Assembly (NCBI GenBank): GCA_913009315.1
Contig: CAJVZA010000028.1
Location: forward strand, 1-21,948
Origin: an uncultured Hippea sp.
GTDB lineage: Bacteria > Campylobacterota_A > Desulfurellia > JAADFJ01
DNA length: 21,948 bases
Reading direction: 5' to 3'
The translations under genes and the position numbers were made by a program. Positions 7,516-15,970 of this stretch are shown here, piece after piece (position 1 is the first letter of the stretch; every line of letters starts with the position of its first letter). The notes under the pieces are model-generated. The model saw nothing but the letters and a program-made list of their open reading frames with translations, ran no database searches and was not told the origin of the DNA.

Positions 7516-7838
7516 AACAGATTCATCATATCGACACCGCCGGCAAAAATTCCAAGCTTCTCCTTTGATAATTCTTTCGCTTTTTTTTCAGCACAATGAA
7601 TAGCAGAAATTATGAGATCTTCCAAAAATTCTCTATCGTTTAATTCAGCTGTTTCGCTTATTTTAATCGATATAACCTTGCCCATTCCGTTCAGTGTAGC
7701 CTGAACCATTCCTCCGCCGCTTTCACATGTTACCCTGGCCTCTTCAAGACCGTCCCTTATTTTTTTAAAATGTGCGGTAATTTCGCTGCTTTTTCCAAGC
7801 AGTTCGCCTATATTTCCAAAATTAAACAGATCAGACAT
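7512..7838 (-). CDS. ybaB: YbaB/EbfC nucleoid-associated protein
   Basis: YbaB/EbfC family DNA-binding protein, a small homodimer usually about 105-110 residues long. The start is placed at ATG 7838 (MSDLFNFGNIGELLGKSS), giving 108 residues. An in-frame ATG at 7865 would add nine residues from inside dnaX. The family core GGGMVQATLNGMGKVISIKI (about residues 41-60) and the C-terminal GGVDMMNLL are clear. Its start overlaps the dnaX stop (ATGTCTGA) and its stop overlaps the recR start (ATGA). The three proteins are thus coupled. Confidence 0.95.
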   Translation of the reverse strand: MSDLFNFGNIGELLGKSSEITAHFKKIRDGLEEARVTCESGGGMVQATLNGMGKVISIKISETAELNDREFLEDLIISAIHCAEKKAKELSKEKLGIFAGGVDMMNLL

Positions 7839-9387
7839 AATTTTTCCATACCACGGCAGCATCATATTTTTCTTTTAAAAGCTTCACCATTTTATCCTCC
7901 GTGTCATTTTTCTTATATACAATTTCACTGTTCTTATTAGAAACGATCTTCTTCTCATTCTGCTCGCCATTAATAATAGATTCTATATTAAAAGAGGTCA
8001 ACCTTAAAAAAACGGTATTTATTTTTCCAAACTCATCTTCTATGCGTTTGCGTGAACCGCCGTTTCCATTGATTTGTACCAGATACCATTTCTCATTTTT
8101 TTTCTTGAGTTCAAAATAGTTTTTAAGACAACTTTTTGTAAAGCCTTCATCAAGATTATCCAACAGTTCATTCCAGATGTTATTATCATTTTCATTATGC
8201 ATTACTGCATTTCCGCTCGAAGAAACAGCTTGAACATCCGGAACCGTTTCAGTCTTTTGCTCGGTTTTGTATTCTATCTTACTTTCCGATATAGCCGAAT
8301 CAGTTGTCACAATTTTATTATACTTGCTGCGCTGCGCATTTCTCGTTAAAGATTCAATAAAAGAAGCTGCATCATCAATTTTTTTTGTATAAGCTGCTTT
8401 CAGAGTGGCATTTCTTAAAAAAAGCATTGATTCGCCTATCATTCTGCTTTTTATCATGCCGGATATAAGCAAATCTGCGATATTGAACCATATATGGACA
8501 TTCTCACCCGATATAACCTTATCCTGAGCACGCATAGCAGCCCTTTTTGCAAAATTATAAGGATCATAATTCTTTTCTTCGAGATCATCCAGAAATTTGT
8601 TAAGCCCCTCAATATCTTCGGATGCTATCAACGCAAGATAATTGTCAATCGCTTTTTCTGATGAGATGCCCAACGCCTTTGAAATGTTCTCCGACAATAT
8701 TTTGCCGCCGGAATAAAATAAAAGTTTCTCAGCAGCAGTTTCTGCATTTCTTAAACTACCTTCAGAAAATTGAGCCACCTCATTGAGCGCTTCTTTTTCA
8801 TACTCTATATTTTCTTCTTTACAGATATGCTCCAGCTGATCAGAAATCAGTTTAACCGGAATCCGCTTAAATTCAAACTGCTGGCAGCGCGAAACGATGG
8901 TCGGAAGAACTTTATCGGGTTCAGTCGTGGCAAATACAAACGTCACATACTCCGGAGGCTCTTCTATTGTCTTAAGAAGCGCATTGAAAGCCTCTTTTAT
9001 AAGCATATGAACCTCGTCAATAATTATTATTTTTCTTTTTCCTATAGGCGGATAGTCGAGCGATCTGGCCAATTCTCTAACATCATCCAATTTTCGCCAG
9101 CTCGCACCATCAATTTCTATTATATCCGGATTACTGGAGTCAAACGATGATCTGCAGCTTTCACATTTAAGACAAGCTTCCCCTGCCTCCTGATTTTCGC
9201 AATTCAACGTTCTTGCCAAAATTCTTGCCACGGATGTTTTTCCTGTTCCCTGAGGACCATTAAAAAGATAAGACGGAACCGTCATCTTTGATTTAATGCT
9301 GTTTTTCAGAACAGTTACAACGACATTCTGGCCTATTACCTCTGCAAATCTTTGAGGACGCCATTTTTGAGCTAAATTTTTATACAT
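7831..9387 (-). CDS. dnaX: DNA polymerase III subunit gamma/tau
   Basis: Clamp-loader ATPase DnaX, 518 residues, cytoplasmic. It shows Walker A GPQGTGKT (44-51), zinc-binding cysteines C63, C72, C75 and C78, Walker B IIIDEVHM (121-128), and the SRC sensor/arginine-finger motif (166-168). Domain III runs to about residue 355, followed by a variable tail. The start YKNLAQKWRPQRF is the standard DnaX N-terminus. At residues 428-430 three Lys codons form an A8 run; gaining one A there, or a -1 shift, gives TGA at once and a 431-residue protein. The ATG lies about ten bases after the predicted 3' end of the SRP RNA. No separate promoter or ribosome site is evident, so it is probably read through from the ffs promoter. 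Confidence 0.97.
   Translation of the reverse strand: MYKNLAQKWRPQRFAEVIGQNVVVTVLKNSIKSKMTVPSYLFNGPQGTGKTSVARILARTLNCENQEAGEACLKCESCRSSFDSSNPDIIEIDGASWRKLDDVRELARSLDYPPIGKRKIIIIDEVHMLIKEAFNALLKTIEEPPEYVTFVFATTEPDKVLPTIVSRCQQFEFKRIPVKLISDQLEHICKEENIEYEKEALNEVAQFSEGSLRNAETAAEKLLFYSGGKILSENISKALGISSEKAIDNYLALIASEDIEGLNKFLDDLEEKNYDPYNFAKRAAMRAQDKVISGENVHIWFNIADLLISGMIKSRMIGESMLFLRNATLKAAYTKKIDDAASFIESLTRNAQRSKYNKIVTTDSAISESKIEYKTEQKTETVPDVQAVSSSGNAVMHNENDNNIWNELLDNLDEGFTKSCLKNYFELKKKNEKWYLVQINGNGGSRKRIEDEFGKINTVFLRLTSFNIESIINGEQNEKKIVSNKNSEIVYKKNDTEDKMVKLLKEKYDAAVVWKNYV
8096..8103 (-). promoter_or_regulatory. A8 run in dnaX, possible slippage site for a gamma form
   Basis: On the coding strand the codons are AAG-AAA-AAA-AAT-GAG, an uninterrupted run of eight A. 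One extra A in the mRNA, or a -1 ribosomal shift, produces AAA followed by TGA. Thermus dnaX makes its gamma form by transcriptional slippage on A9, and E. coli does so by -1 frameshifting. The frame of this run does not fit the X-XXY-YYZ heptamer well, so transcriptional slippage is the better guess. Function here is unproven. Confidence 0.35.
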
Positions 9388-9397
9388 AAAACTTTTG

Positions 9398-9507
9398 GTC
9401 AGCCTGCTGAAGTTTTCCGTGCACCCGACAGTTTTTCCTACCGTTGCTTCCTTCCGGATCTGGCGGAGTTCAGAGAAAAGCCGTTGCCGGAAACCTCAGC
9501 CGACTGA
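9398..9507 (-). ncRNA. ffs: 4.5S signal recognition particle RNA
   Basis: Small bacterial SRP RNA, partner of Ffh in co-translational membrane targeting. The conserved apical domain is clear: GCCAGATCCGGAAGGAAGCA around 9445-9464, with the AGGAAGC symmetric-loop core and the GGAA-type tetraloop. The flanking arms pair: GCTGAGGTTTCCG (from about 9500) against CGGAAAACTTCAGC (ending near 9405), with a likely extension to CAG/CTG. The ends are judged from this pairing and could be off by a few bases. No Alu domain is present. A TTGACA/TATAAT-like promoter lies just upstream, and the dnaX start codon follows within about ten bases. Confidence 0.93.
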
Positions 9508-9527
9508 TAATAAAGATCTTGTAGAAG

Positions 9528-9553
9528 ATTATAACATTCGGAAGAATTGTCAA
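9528..9553 (-). promoter_or_regulatory. Promoter of the ffs-dnaX-ybaB-recR operon
   Basis: A consensus TTGACA (9553-9548) is followed on the minus strand by TATAAT (9533-9528) with 14 bases between. Reading the -10 as TAATCT instead gives a 16-base spacer. Either way, transcription should start around 9518-9521, about 12-15 bases before the predicted mature SRP RNA. I see no other convincing promoter for the cluster. Confidence 0.6.
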
Positions 9554-9640
9554 GGGTACTTCTCGAATTTTCGGCGGTTTTCATATACTGCACAGGGCTC
9601 AAATTTTGGTTGACTAATGATCCATTCTGATATAACTTTA

Positions 9641-11353
9641 ATGATTGTGAATAAGCAAAACGTAAAAAGTATTCTGACTTTAATCATTGCCGTAACTGTA
9701 TTGGGAATTTTTGCCGGCTGCAGCCGTAAAGTGACCGAAATAAAAAACAGCACTCATATTAAGAAAATAGAAAATCCATACTATCCATATATCAAATCTC
9801 TCCTATATTTAAGAGACGGCAAAATAAACCCGGCCATAAACAAAGCTATAGAAAGCGAACGTATAAAGCGATCTCCTGAAATACTAATCTATATATCAAA
9901 ACTTATGTTCCTGAAAAATAAACATGCGGCTGCCAATATTGTACTTTATGCGCACAGAAAATATCCCCGGAATAGAAAAATAATAATATTATTGTTAAAT
10001 AGAACTATGCCCATAAATACTGATAAAAAAATAACCGTTGCAAAAAAATATCTTAAAAATAAAAATGATAACAGTATAAGAATTATACTTGCAGATATGT
10101 ATGCTCAAAAACAACAGATTTCAAAATCAATTTCTACGCTTTCGAAGATAACAGGGAAAAATAATTCGAAAATTTTAATTTCCGAAGGAACAATCTATTT
10201 GAAATTAGGCTTAAAAGGCAAGGCGGAAAAGCTGTTTGAAAAGGCATACAAGTTAGATAGCTCAAATATCAAGCTTGGACTCTTTTTGGCAAAACTTAAA
10301 GAAGAAAAAGGAGCTGTCGCGAAAGCAATAAAAATTTATAGAAAAATTGCTGTCCGGAGACCGAAAGATATGTTTCTGCGCTACCACATTGCAAACGATT
10401 TAGAAAGAATAGGCAAAGACAAAGAAGCGCTTTTATATTACAATGAAGTTTTAAATAATGGACAACGGTTTAAGAACCGTGCGGCATTTTCAGCCGGTCT
10501 GATCTACCTGAAATTCGAAAATTTCAAAAAAGCTGAAGTCCTTTTTGAGCAGCTTCTAAAAGATGACACAATAGGTTATCACGTAGAATATTATCTTGCT
10601 CTGGCAAAAAAAGGCATGGGAGAGCTAAAATCAGCATATAATCTTTTTTCACGCATCAACATAGGATCTGATTTTTATGCTGATTCCATAATAAATATGG
10701 CTGAAATCAAAAACAGTTTAAACAAAACTGAAGAAGGATTGAAGCTCATAGAACATGCCTTAAAACTGAAACCTGCCAATATCAAGCTGAAAATAACAAA
10801 AGCACGCCTTCTGAGGATTTTAAAAAGATACGATGAATCGGTTTCTTTATATAAAAAGCTGCTATCCGGTCGAATCAACAGCGATAACAAGCAATATATA
10901 TATCTTAATATTGCAGATATAGAATATGCGAATAAAAACAATACAAAAAGTGCCATTATTTTTCTCAAAAAAGCAATTTCACTAAACCCTAAAAATGCCG
11001 AAGCCATGAACTACCTGGGGTATATCTACATAGACAAAAATATCAATATACATAAAGGGATACGTATGGTTAAAAATGCATTAAAAATCTATCCCGAAAA
11101 CAATTTTTATCAAGACAGTTTAGGATGGGGCTACTTTAAACTTGCTAAATACCGGAAGGCCGTTAAGATACTGAAAAAAGCAGCCAAAAGCGGTGATCCC
11201 ACAATTCTTAAACATTTAGGCTATGTGTATAAAAAATTAAAAAAATACAATGCGGCATATAGAGTTTTTTTAAAATCCTATCATCAGAAAAATGACAAAT
11301 CCGTATATAAACAGTTGATATTGCTGAAAAAGCTTATGAATTCATCACGATAA
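9641..11353 (+). CDS. TPR-repeat lipoprotein
   Basis: A protein of about 570 residues with a lipoprotein signal and many tetratricopeptide repeats, a scaffold fold for protein-protein contacts. The hydrophobic segment SILTLIIAVTVLGIFAGC ends in a lipobox-like FAG-Cys, placing the mature protein in the envelope after lipidation. The frame is open from ATG 9617. I prefer ATG 9641 (or GTG 9647) because it gives a signal of normal length (25-27 residues). No ribosome site settles the matter. Repeats with the usual spacing run through the chain, e.g. YLKLGLKGKAEKLFEKAYKL, a KAIKIYRKIAVRRP helix pair, and AEAMNYLGYIYIDK near the C-terminus. The specific role is unknown. It is divergent from ffs-dnaX and followed by a long gene-poor gap. 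Confidence 0.83.
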   Translation: MIVNKQNVKSILTLIIAVTVLGIFAGCSRKVTEIKNSTHIKKIENPYYPYIKSLLYLRDGKINPAINKAIESERIKRSPEILIYISKLMFLKNKHAAANIVLYAHRKYPRNRKIIILLLNRTMPINTDKKITVAKKYLKNKNDNSIRIILADMYAQKQQISKSISTLSKITGKNNSKILISEGTIYLKLGLKGKAEKLFEKAYKLDSSNIKLGLFLAKLKEEKGAVAKAIKIYRKIAVRRPKDMFLRYHIANDLERIGKDKEALLYYNEVLNNGQRFKNRAAFSAGLIYLKFENFKKAEVLFEQLLKDDTIGYHVEYYLALAKKGMGELKSAYNLFSRINIGSDFYADSIINMAEIKNSLNKTEEGLKLIEHALKLKPANIKLKITKARLLRILKRYDESVSLYKKLLSGRINSDNKQYIYLNIADIEYANKNNTKSAIIFLKKAISLNPKNAEAMNYLGYIYIDKNINIHKGIRMVKNALKIYPENNFYQDSLGWGYFKLAKYRKAVKILKKAAKSGDPTILKHLGYVYKKLKKYNAAYRVFLKSYHQKNDKSVYKQLILLKKLMNSSR

Positions 11354-11946
11354 CTCACCTTATGAGCCTGATAGAAAACTTTAGAGCAATTTCTGAGATT
11401 CCAATAACATTTGTCAACAGTCTTTTGCTGCATCGCTATAGGCTAAGAAAACGAAATAAAAATGCTTGTGAGTATCTATTGAGGGAACGGGCAGGATAAG
11501 TTAAATATCAGACGATCCGTATTTGTAAGCTTGTAGTCATTAATCCTACAAAATTCTCTAACATTTTACCACAAGCAATAGAATCTTTTCCGACATATAG
11601 CGCAATTAATACTGCTAAGCTTTAATAAGGTTAGGTTGTTGTAAATTTAATTTGAGGCTTGGAAGCGCCCGAAAGCAAGAAAAAAATATGGGTAACGATG
11701 TAAAAGGTGCGAATCATTGCTTAAACTTATTCTACCTAAAACAGAAACAAAGATCCATATTTGCCGATCTGCAGCAGTCATAAAATATTGTTTCCAAATC
11801 GGGAAATACGGAGATATATGTTAAAGATGAAAAAACGAGTAAAATAGAATTATAAATATATATTGTTGAGACTTAATAATAGTAGTCTTATGTAATAGGA
11901 TTGAAGGTTTTGTAAATTTGCAGTTAAAAAAAATAAGGAGGTAAAG
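11354..11946. other. 593-bp gene-poor gap
   Basis: AT-rich DNA between the TPR lipoprotein and the molybdoenzyme operon. It holds a 45-codon open frame (11362-11499, MSLIENFRAISE...) without a ribosome site or recognisable family. That frame could be a decayed remnant. The rest shows no gene, RNA cloverleaf or long repeat that I can support. A weak promoter candidate lies at 11866-11894. The ribosome site AAGGAGG for the next gene is at 11935-11941. Confidence 0.5.
11866..11894 (+). promoter_or_regulatory. Candidate promoter of the molybdoenzyme operon
   Basis: TTGAGA (11866-11871) and TATGTA (11889-11894) are spaced by 17 bases, about 50 bases upstream of the first gene. Each hexamer differs from consensus, and AT-rich DNA gives such matches by chance. 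I found no sigma-54-type GG/GC pair with proper spacing. Confidence 0.3.
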
Positions 11947-12726
11947 ATGAATCAACGGAAACTGCTGATGATGGATCTTGAAAGGGCAATGAAAAAACCT
12001 GTTTCAGAAAGATCCTGGGTTATGATGATTGATGTTCGGAAATGCGTTGGCTGCACAGCTTGCGTGGTTGCATGTGCCGCAGAAAATGTTTGTTCGCCGG
12101 GAACGTCCTATAGGTGGGTTTTTGATCAGGAATTTGGCGATTATCCCAATGTAGATAGATTTTTTATGCCTACAAACTGCCAGCAGTGCGACAATCCTCC
12201 CTGTAAAAAGGCAGCTGACAAATATGCAAAAAATGCCATTACAAAAAGAAAAGACGGGATAATTGTGTTTGACTATGTAAAATTTGCAAATAATAAAAAG
12301 GCCGGAAAGGCTGCAAAGGCTGCATGTCCATATAATGCAATTTCTTACGATGGGGGTGATTTCTATACAGATGGAACACCAAAAAGAGAACCGTATGAAA
12401 CCAGAAGATTCTATGCATACGGGGAATTACTTACAAGAAAAAATACAACAGGTTCAATAAGAGCATGCACTTTTTGCGTGGATCGGTTAGATAACGGCAT
12501 GCTGCCTGCATGCGTGACAACCTGTATCGGAGATGCGATGTATTTTGGCGATGCAAATGATAAACATAGTTTAGTATATAAGCTCTTAAAGGAAAGCAGA
12601 TGGAATCCATATGGTAAATTGGGTACAAAACCGCGCGTGCATTACATAGGATATGCACGAAGATCGAATATAGCATTTGCAACTAATAAAACCTGTGAAA
12701 TTTGCCACTCCAAAGGAGGTGAATAA
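11947..12726 (+). CDS. Iron-sulfur electron-transfer subunit of a molybdoenzyme (TtrB/PsrB-type), three-cluster variant
   Basis: A 259-residue ferredoxin-type subunit that should pass electrons to or from the molybdoprotein encoded next. Motif I (C33, C36, C39, C43) and motif IV (C174, C177, C189, C193) are complete. Motif II has C78, C81 and C86 but Ala at 90, the expected fourth Cys. Motif III keeps only its last Cys (C127), with Lys, Gly and Ala at 117, 120 and 123. By the family's pairing rule these absences remove all four ligands of a single cluster and leave three clusters intact. The tail carries CEICH (250-254), a c-type haem motif. There is no signal peptide, so it probably exports with its Tat-tagged partner. 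A strong AAGGAGG precedes the ATG, and the final KGGE codons supply the next gene's ribosome site. Confidence 0.92.
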   Translation: MNQRKLLMMDLERAMKKPVSERSWVMMIDVRKCVGCTACVVACAAENVCSPGTSYRWVFDQEFGDYPNVDRFFMPTNCQQCDNPPCKKAADKYAKNAITKRKDGIIVFDYVKFANNKKAGKAAKAACPYNAISYDGGDFYTDGTPKREPYETRRFYAYGELLTRKNTTGSIRACTFCVDRLDNGMLPACVTTCIGDAMYFGDANDKHSLVYKLLKESRWNPYGKLGTKPRVHYIGYARRSNIAFATNKTCEICHSKGGE

Positions 12727-15700
12727 TGAAAAAGCTGATAGATTGCGATATCCTTAATAAAGAAATCACAAGGAGAGCATTTTTTAAATCAAGTGCGCTT
12801 CTTGGCGGATCGGTACTTTTAACGAGTCAGATCGATTTGGCTTTCGGCAACATTAAAAATGCCGAGGCATCGGTTTACTATTCATTGTCAAAACCTGAAA
12901 ATATTATTTATTCGGTCTGTCTGCAATGCCACACCGATTGCCCGATAAAAGTAAAATTGGAAAATGGTGTAGCTGTCAAGATTGACGGCAATCCGTATTC
13001 GGCTCAGAATATGGTCCCGAATCTTAAGCAGAATACTTCACCTTCGGTAGCAGTAAAAATCGATGCCAAACTATGCCCGAAAGGTCAGGCCGGAATTCAA
13101 TCACTTTATGATCCTTATAGAATTATTAAGGTACTTAAACGAAACGGCCCGAGAGGCAGCGGCAAATGGAAAACTATTTCATTTGACAAGGCAATCGGTG
13201 AAATTGTTGAAGGCGGCTATCTTTTTAAAGATATAGGAGAAAGCCGTTACGTTGACGGGCTCAAAAAAATCTACAAAATGAGAAATCCCAAGCTATCAAA
13301 AAGTATGGCATCCGATGCCAAAAAAATCACCGAAAAAAAGCTCAGCATCAATCAGTTTAAATCAAAATACAGAAACAATCTTGATCTTTTGATAGATCCT
13401 GATCATCCTGATCTCGGAGTTAAAAACAATCGGTTTGTATTTATGGCCGGTCGAATCGAACATGGGAGAAAAGAATTTGCCAAGCGGTGGACTACCGGAA
13501 GCTTCGGGTCGGTAAACTTTTTTGAACACACAGCTATCTGCGAACAATCTCATCATATTGCATACAAACAGGCAACAAGACAATACAGCAACGGCAAATG
13601 GGGCAAACCGCAAACAGAACAGATGAAACCCGACGCTTTGAATTCGAAGTTTGTAGTTTATTTCGGAACAGGTTTTGCAGAAGCGAACTTTGGTCCTACA
13701 AATATGGCTGCCAAAATTACGAATAGATTGGCCAAGGGTGAGATGAGTATAGCCGTAGTTGATCCGAGATTCAGCAAGAGTGCATCTAAGGCATCAAAAT
13801 GGCTGCCTGTTGAGCCGGGAACTGATGCTGCCTGCACCCTTGCAATGATTAGATGGATCATAGTAAACAAAAAATATGATAAAGAATATTTGAAAGCCGG
13901 AAATAAGGCTGCGGCACAAAAAATTGGCGAAACAACCTGGTCTGATGCAACGCATCTCGTACGTATAGAAGATGACGGTCCTGGAAAGTTTTTGAGAGCA
14001 TCTGATATTGGCTTGGGAGAAACCGAGCTTGTAGTAGTTAACGATGATGATAAACCTGAAAAGGTTTCTGATGATGCTGTTTTCGGAAGGCTTGATTATG
14101 CCGGAAGCGTTAATGGCATAAAGGTTAAAACAGCTTTCAGACTTCTGAAAGAACAAGCGTTGTCAAAGAATATGACTGAATGGTCAAAGGCATGCGGCGT
14201 TCCTGTAAAAGATATAGAGTGGGTTGCAAAGGAATTTAGTTCTCACGGTAAACGCGTGGCAGCTGAGTTATACAGAGGACCCGTCAAACATACTAACGGT
14301 TATTACAACGCTCAAGCTATAATTGCCTTAAATATCCTAATGGGAAATATAGACCACAAGGGAGGTCTGACTACCGGAGGCGGACATTGGCATGAAGACG
14401 GAAGCAAGCCGGGTCAACCGTTTCCTATGAAACTTTTGAATCCTTATAAGCTTCATTCATTCGGGACAAAACTTACAAGGGAAGGATCAAGATATGAAGA
14501 GAGTACCCTTTTTGAAGGCTATCCTGCAAAACGGACATGGTTTCCATTCTCGGGTAATATTTACCAGGAGATACTTCCGTCTGCTTCAAGCGAATATCCG
14601 TATTCGGTAAAAGCGTTATGGATTCACAAAGGAAGTCCGGGTTTATCTATTCCTGCAGCAAACGAAATGCTCAAAATTCTCTCCAGTACAGAGGATATAC
14701 CGCTTCTAATTGCTGATGATATCGTAATTGGCGACACATCGATGTACGCAGATTATATATTCCCGGATTGCGCGATTTGGGAAAGATGGGGAATTCCTCA
14801 TACATCCCCGGATGTGACTCAAAAATCGGCCAAAATAAGACAACCTACAGTAACTCCTCTCACTGAAGTTGTTGAAATAAACGGTGAGAAACAGCACTGC
14901 TCTATGGAAGCGGTAATGTTCGCAATTGGCGAAAAATTGAATCTCGGTGGAATCGGAAAAAATGGGTTTGGAAATGGCATTGATTTTACAAGACCTGAGG
15001 ATTTTTATCTGAAAATGGCAGCAAATCTTGCTTATGGAGATAAAGCCAACGATTCCGTTCCTGATGCATCGGAAGAGGAGCTGAAATTATTCATTAAATC
15101 GAGACGATATATGGGACCCGCTGTCTTTGATATAGACAGATGGAAAAAAACAGTCGTCGATTCAAAACTGTGGAAAAAGGTGATCTACATTCTCAACAGA
15201 GGAGGCAGATGGGAAAATTTCAGCAAAAGCTTTCTGGGAAACAGCGGTTTTGTTGTTCATAAATATGCAAAAGGCGTAAATTTTTATGCTGAATCCGTAG
15301 CATTGGAAAAACAGAGCTTTACGGGAAAAAGATTCAGGGGAATCACCAATTTTGAACCGATTAAAAATGCTGCAGGAGCCGTTGTGCACGATAGCGATTT
15401 TCCGCTGAAACTCATTACATATAAGGACATAAGAGGCGGCCAGTCAAGAACCTTGCCGCAGGATTATTGGTTATCTCTTACATTGCCCGAAAACTACATA
15501 TTGATAAATCGCAAGACAGCAAAGGATGCAGGTTTGAGAGACGGAGATATGGCGCAGATTATATCAAGCACAAATACCGATGGCGCATGGCATCTTCCCA
15601 ATCGAATCGACAAGGAGATAACGGGGAGAATTAGAGCTGTTGGCGGAATGAAACCGGGTGTTGTTGCGGTAAGCTGGTCTTTTGGCCATTGGGGATACGG

Positions 15701-15878
15701 ATCATCGGATGTTGATATTGACGGAGAGATTATTAAGGGCGATAAAAGAAGGGCAACAGGTTTATGTCCCAACGCTGCAATGAGAGTTGACTCCGCTCTC
15801 AAAAACGCCCCCATGAGCGATCCTATAGGTGGTAGTGTATCATTTTATGATACGAGAATAAAACTTTTGAAAGCTTGA
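12726..15878 (+). CDS. Tetrathionate reductase-like molybdopterin oxidoreductase catalytic subunit (TtrA family)
   Basis: A 1050-residue DMSO-reductase-family catalytic subunit. The Tat signal TRRAFFK (RR at 16-17) followed by a hydrophobic stretch predicts export to the periplasm. Ligands for the N-terminal [4Fe-4S] cluster are C65-x2-C68-x3-C72 and C117. C272 in HTAICEQSH sits where TtrA carries the molybdenum-ligating Cys. Length and many segments recall TtrA: KWKTISFDKAIGEIVEGG, SWxxATHLV-like TWSDATHLVRIED, EDFYLKMAANLAY, LNRGGRW, FTGKRFRG and FPLKLITYKD. The clade also contains reductases for other sulfur and selenium or arsenic oxyanions, so the substrate is open. Its ATG overlaps the upstream stop (TAATG). 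No NrfD/TtrC-type membrane anchor or chaperone gene adjoins; a terminator follows. Electron exchange with the quinone pool must use something else. Confidence 0.9.
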   Translation: MKKLIDCDILNKEITRRAFFKSSALLGGSVLLTSQIDLAFGNIKNAEASVYYSLSKPENIIYSVCLQCHTDCPIKVKLENGVAVKIDGNPYSAQNMVPNLKQNTSPSVAVKIDAKLCPKGQAGIQSLYDPYRIIKVLKRNGPRGSGKWKTISFDKAIGEIVEGGYLFKDIGESRYVDGLKKIYKMRNPKLSKSMASDAKKITEKKLSINQFKSKYRNNLDLLIDPDHPDLGVKNNRFVFMAGRIEHGRKEFAKRWTTGSFGSVNFFEHTAICEQSHHIAYKQATRQYSNGKWGKPQTEQMKPDALNSKFVVYFGTGFAEANFGPTNMAAKITNRLAKGEMSIAVVDPRFSKSASKASKWLPVEPGTDAACTLAMIRWIIVNKKYDKEYLKAGNKAAAQKIGETTWSDATHLVRIEDDGPGKFLRASDIGLGETELVVVNDDDKPEKVSDDAVFGRLDYAGSVNGIKVKTAFRLLKEQALSKNMTEWSKACGVPVKDIEWVAKEFSSHGKRVAAELYRGPVKHTNGYYNAQAIIALNILMGNIDHKGGLTTGGGHWHEDGSKPGQPFPMKLLNPYKLHSFGTKLTREGSRYEESTLFEGYPAKRTWFPFSGNIYQEILPSASSEYPYSVKALWIHKGSPGLSIPAANEMLKILSSTEDIPLLIADDIVIGDTSMYADYIFPDCAIWERWGIPHTSPDVTQKSAKIRQPTVTPLTEVVEINGEKQHCSMEAVMFAIGEKLNLGGIGKNGFGNGIDFTRPEDFYLKMAANLAYGDKANDSVPDASEEELKLFIKSRRYMGPAVFDIDRWKKTVVDSKLWKKVIYILNRGGRWENFSKSFLGNSGFVVHKYAKGVNFYAESVALEKQSFTGKRFRGITNFEPIKNAAGAVVHDSDFPLKLITYKDIRGGQSRTLPQDYWLSLTLPENYILINRKTAKDAGLRDGDMAQIISSTNTDGAWHLPNRIDKEITGRIRAVGGMKPGVVAVSWSFGHWGYGSSDVDIDGEIIKGDKRRATGLCPNAAMRVDSALKNAPMSDPIGGSVSFYDTRIKLLKA

Positions 15879-15922
15879 TAATATTGCTTTATAGAAAGCC
15901 CTTTTGTTCTTATTTATTCTAA

Positions 15923-15970
15923 AAGCAGGTCATTCACCCATATATATGCCTGTGGGTGAATGGCCTGCTT
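15923..15970. terminator. Bidirectional hairpin terminator between convergent operons
   Basis: Arms 15923-15940 and 15953-15970 pair over 18 bases with one G-U and a 12-base loop. The minus-strand side is followed by TTTTAGAATAAATAAG, a fair U-rich tail, so it fits best as the end of the aroC operon. On the plus strand it can also stop the molybdoenzyme operon, 45 bases after its last stop codon. Confidence 0.85.

Noticed and set aside
11362-11499. 45-codon frame after the TPR lipoprotein
   Set aside because: No ribosome site and no recognised family. It is noted within the gap entry as a possible remnant only.
11635-11690. Sigma-54 promoter (TTGGAAGC...GC)
   Set aside because: The GG to GC distance is 12 bases instead of the required 10, and the -12 element lacks TTGC.
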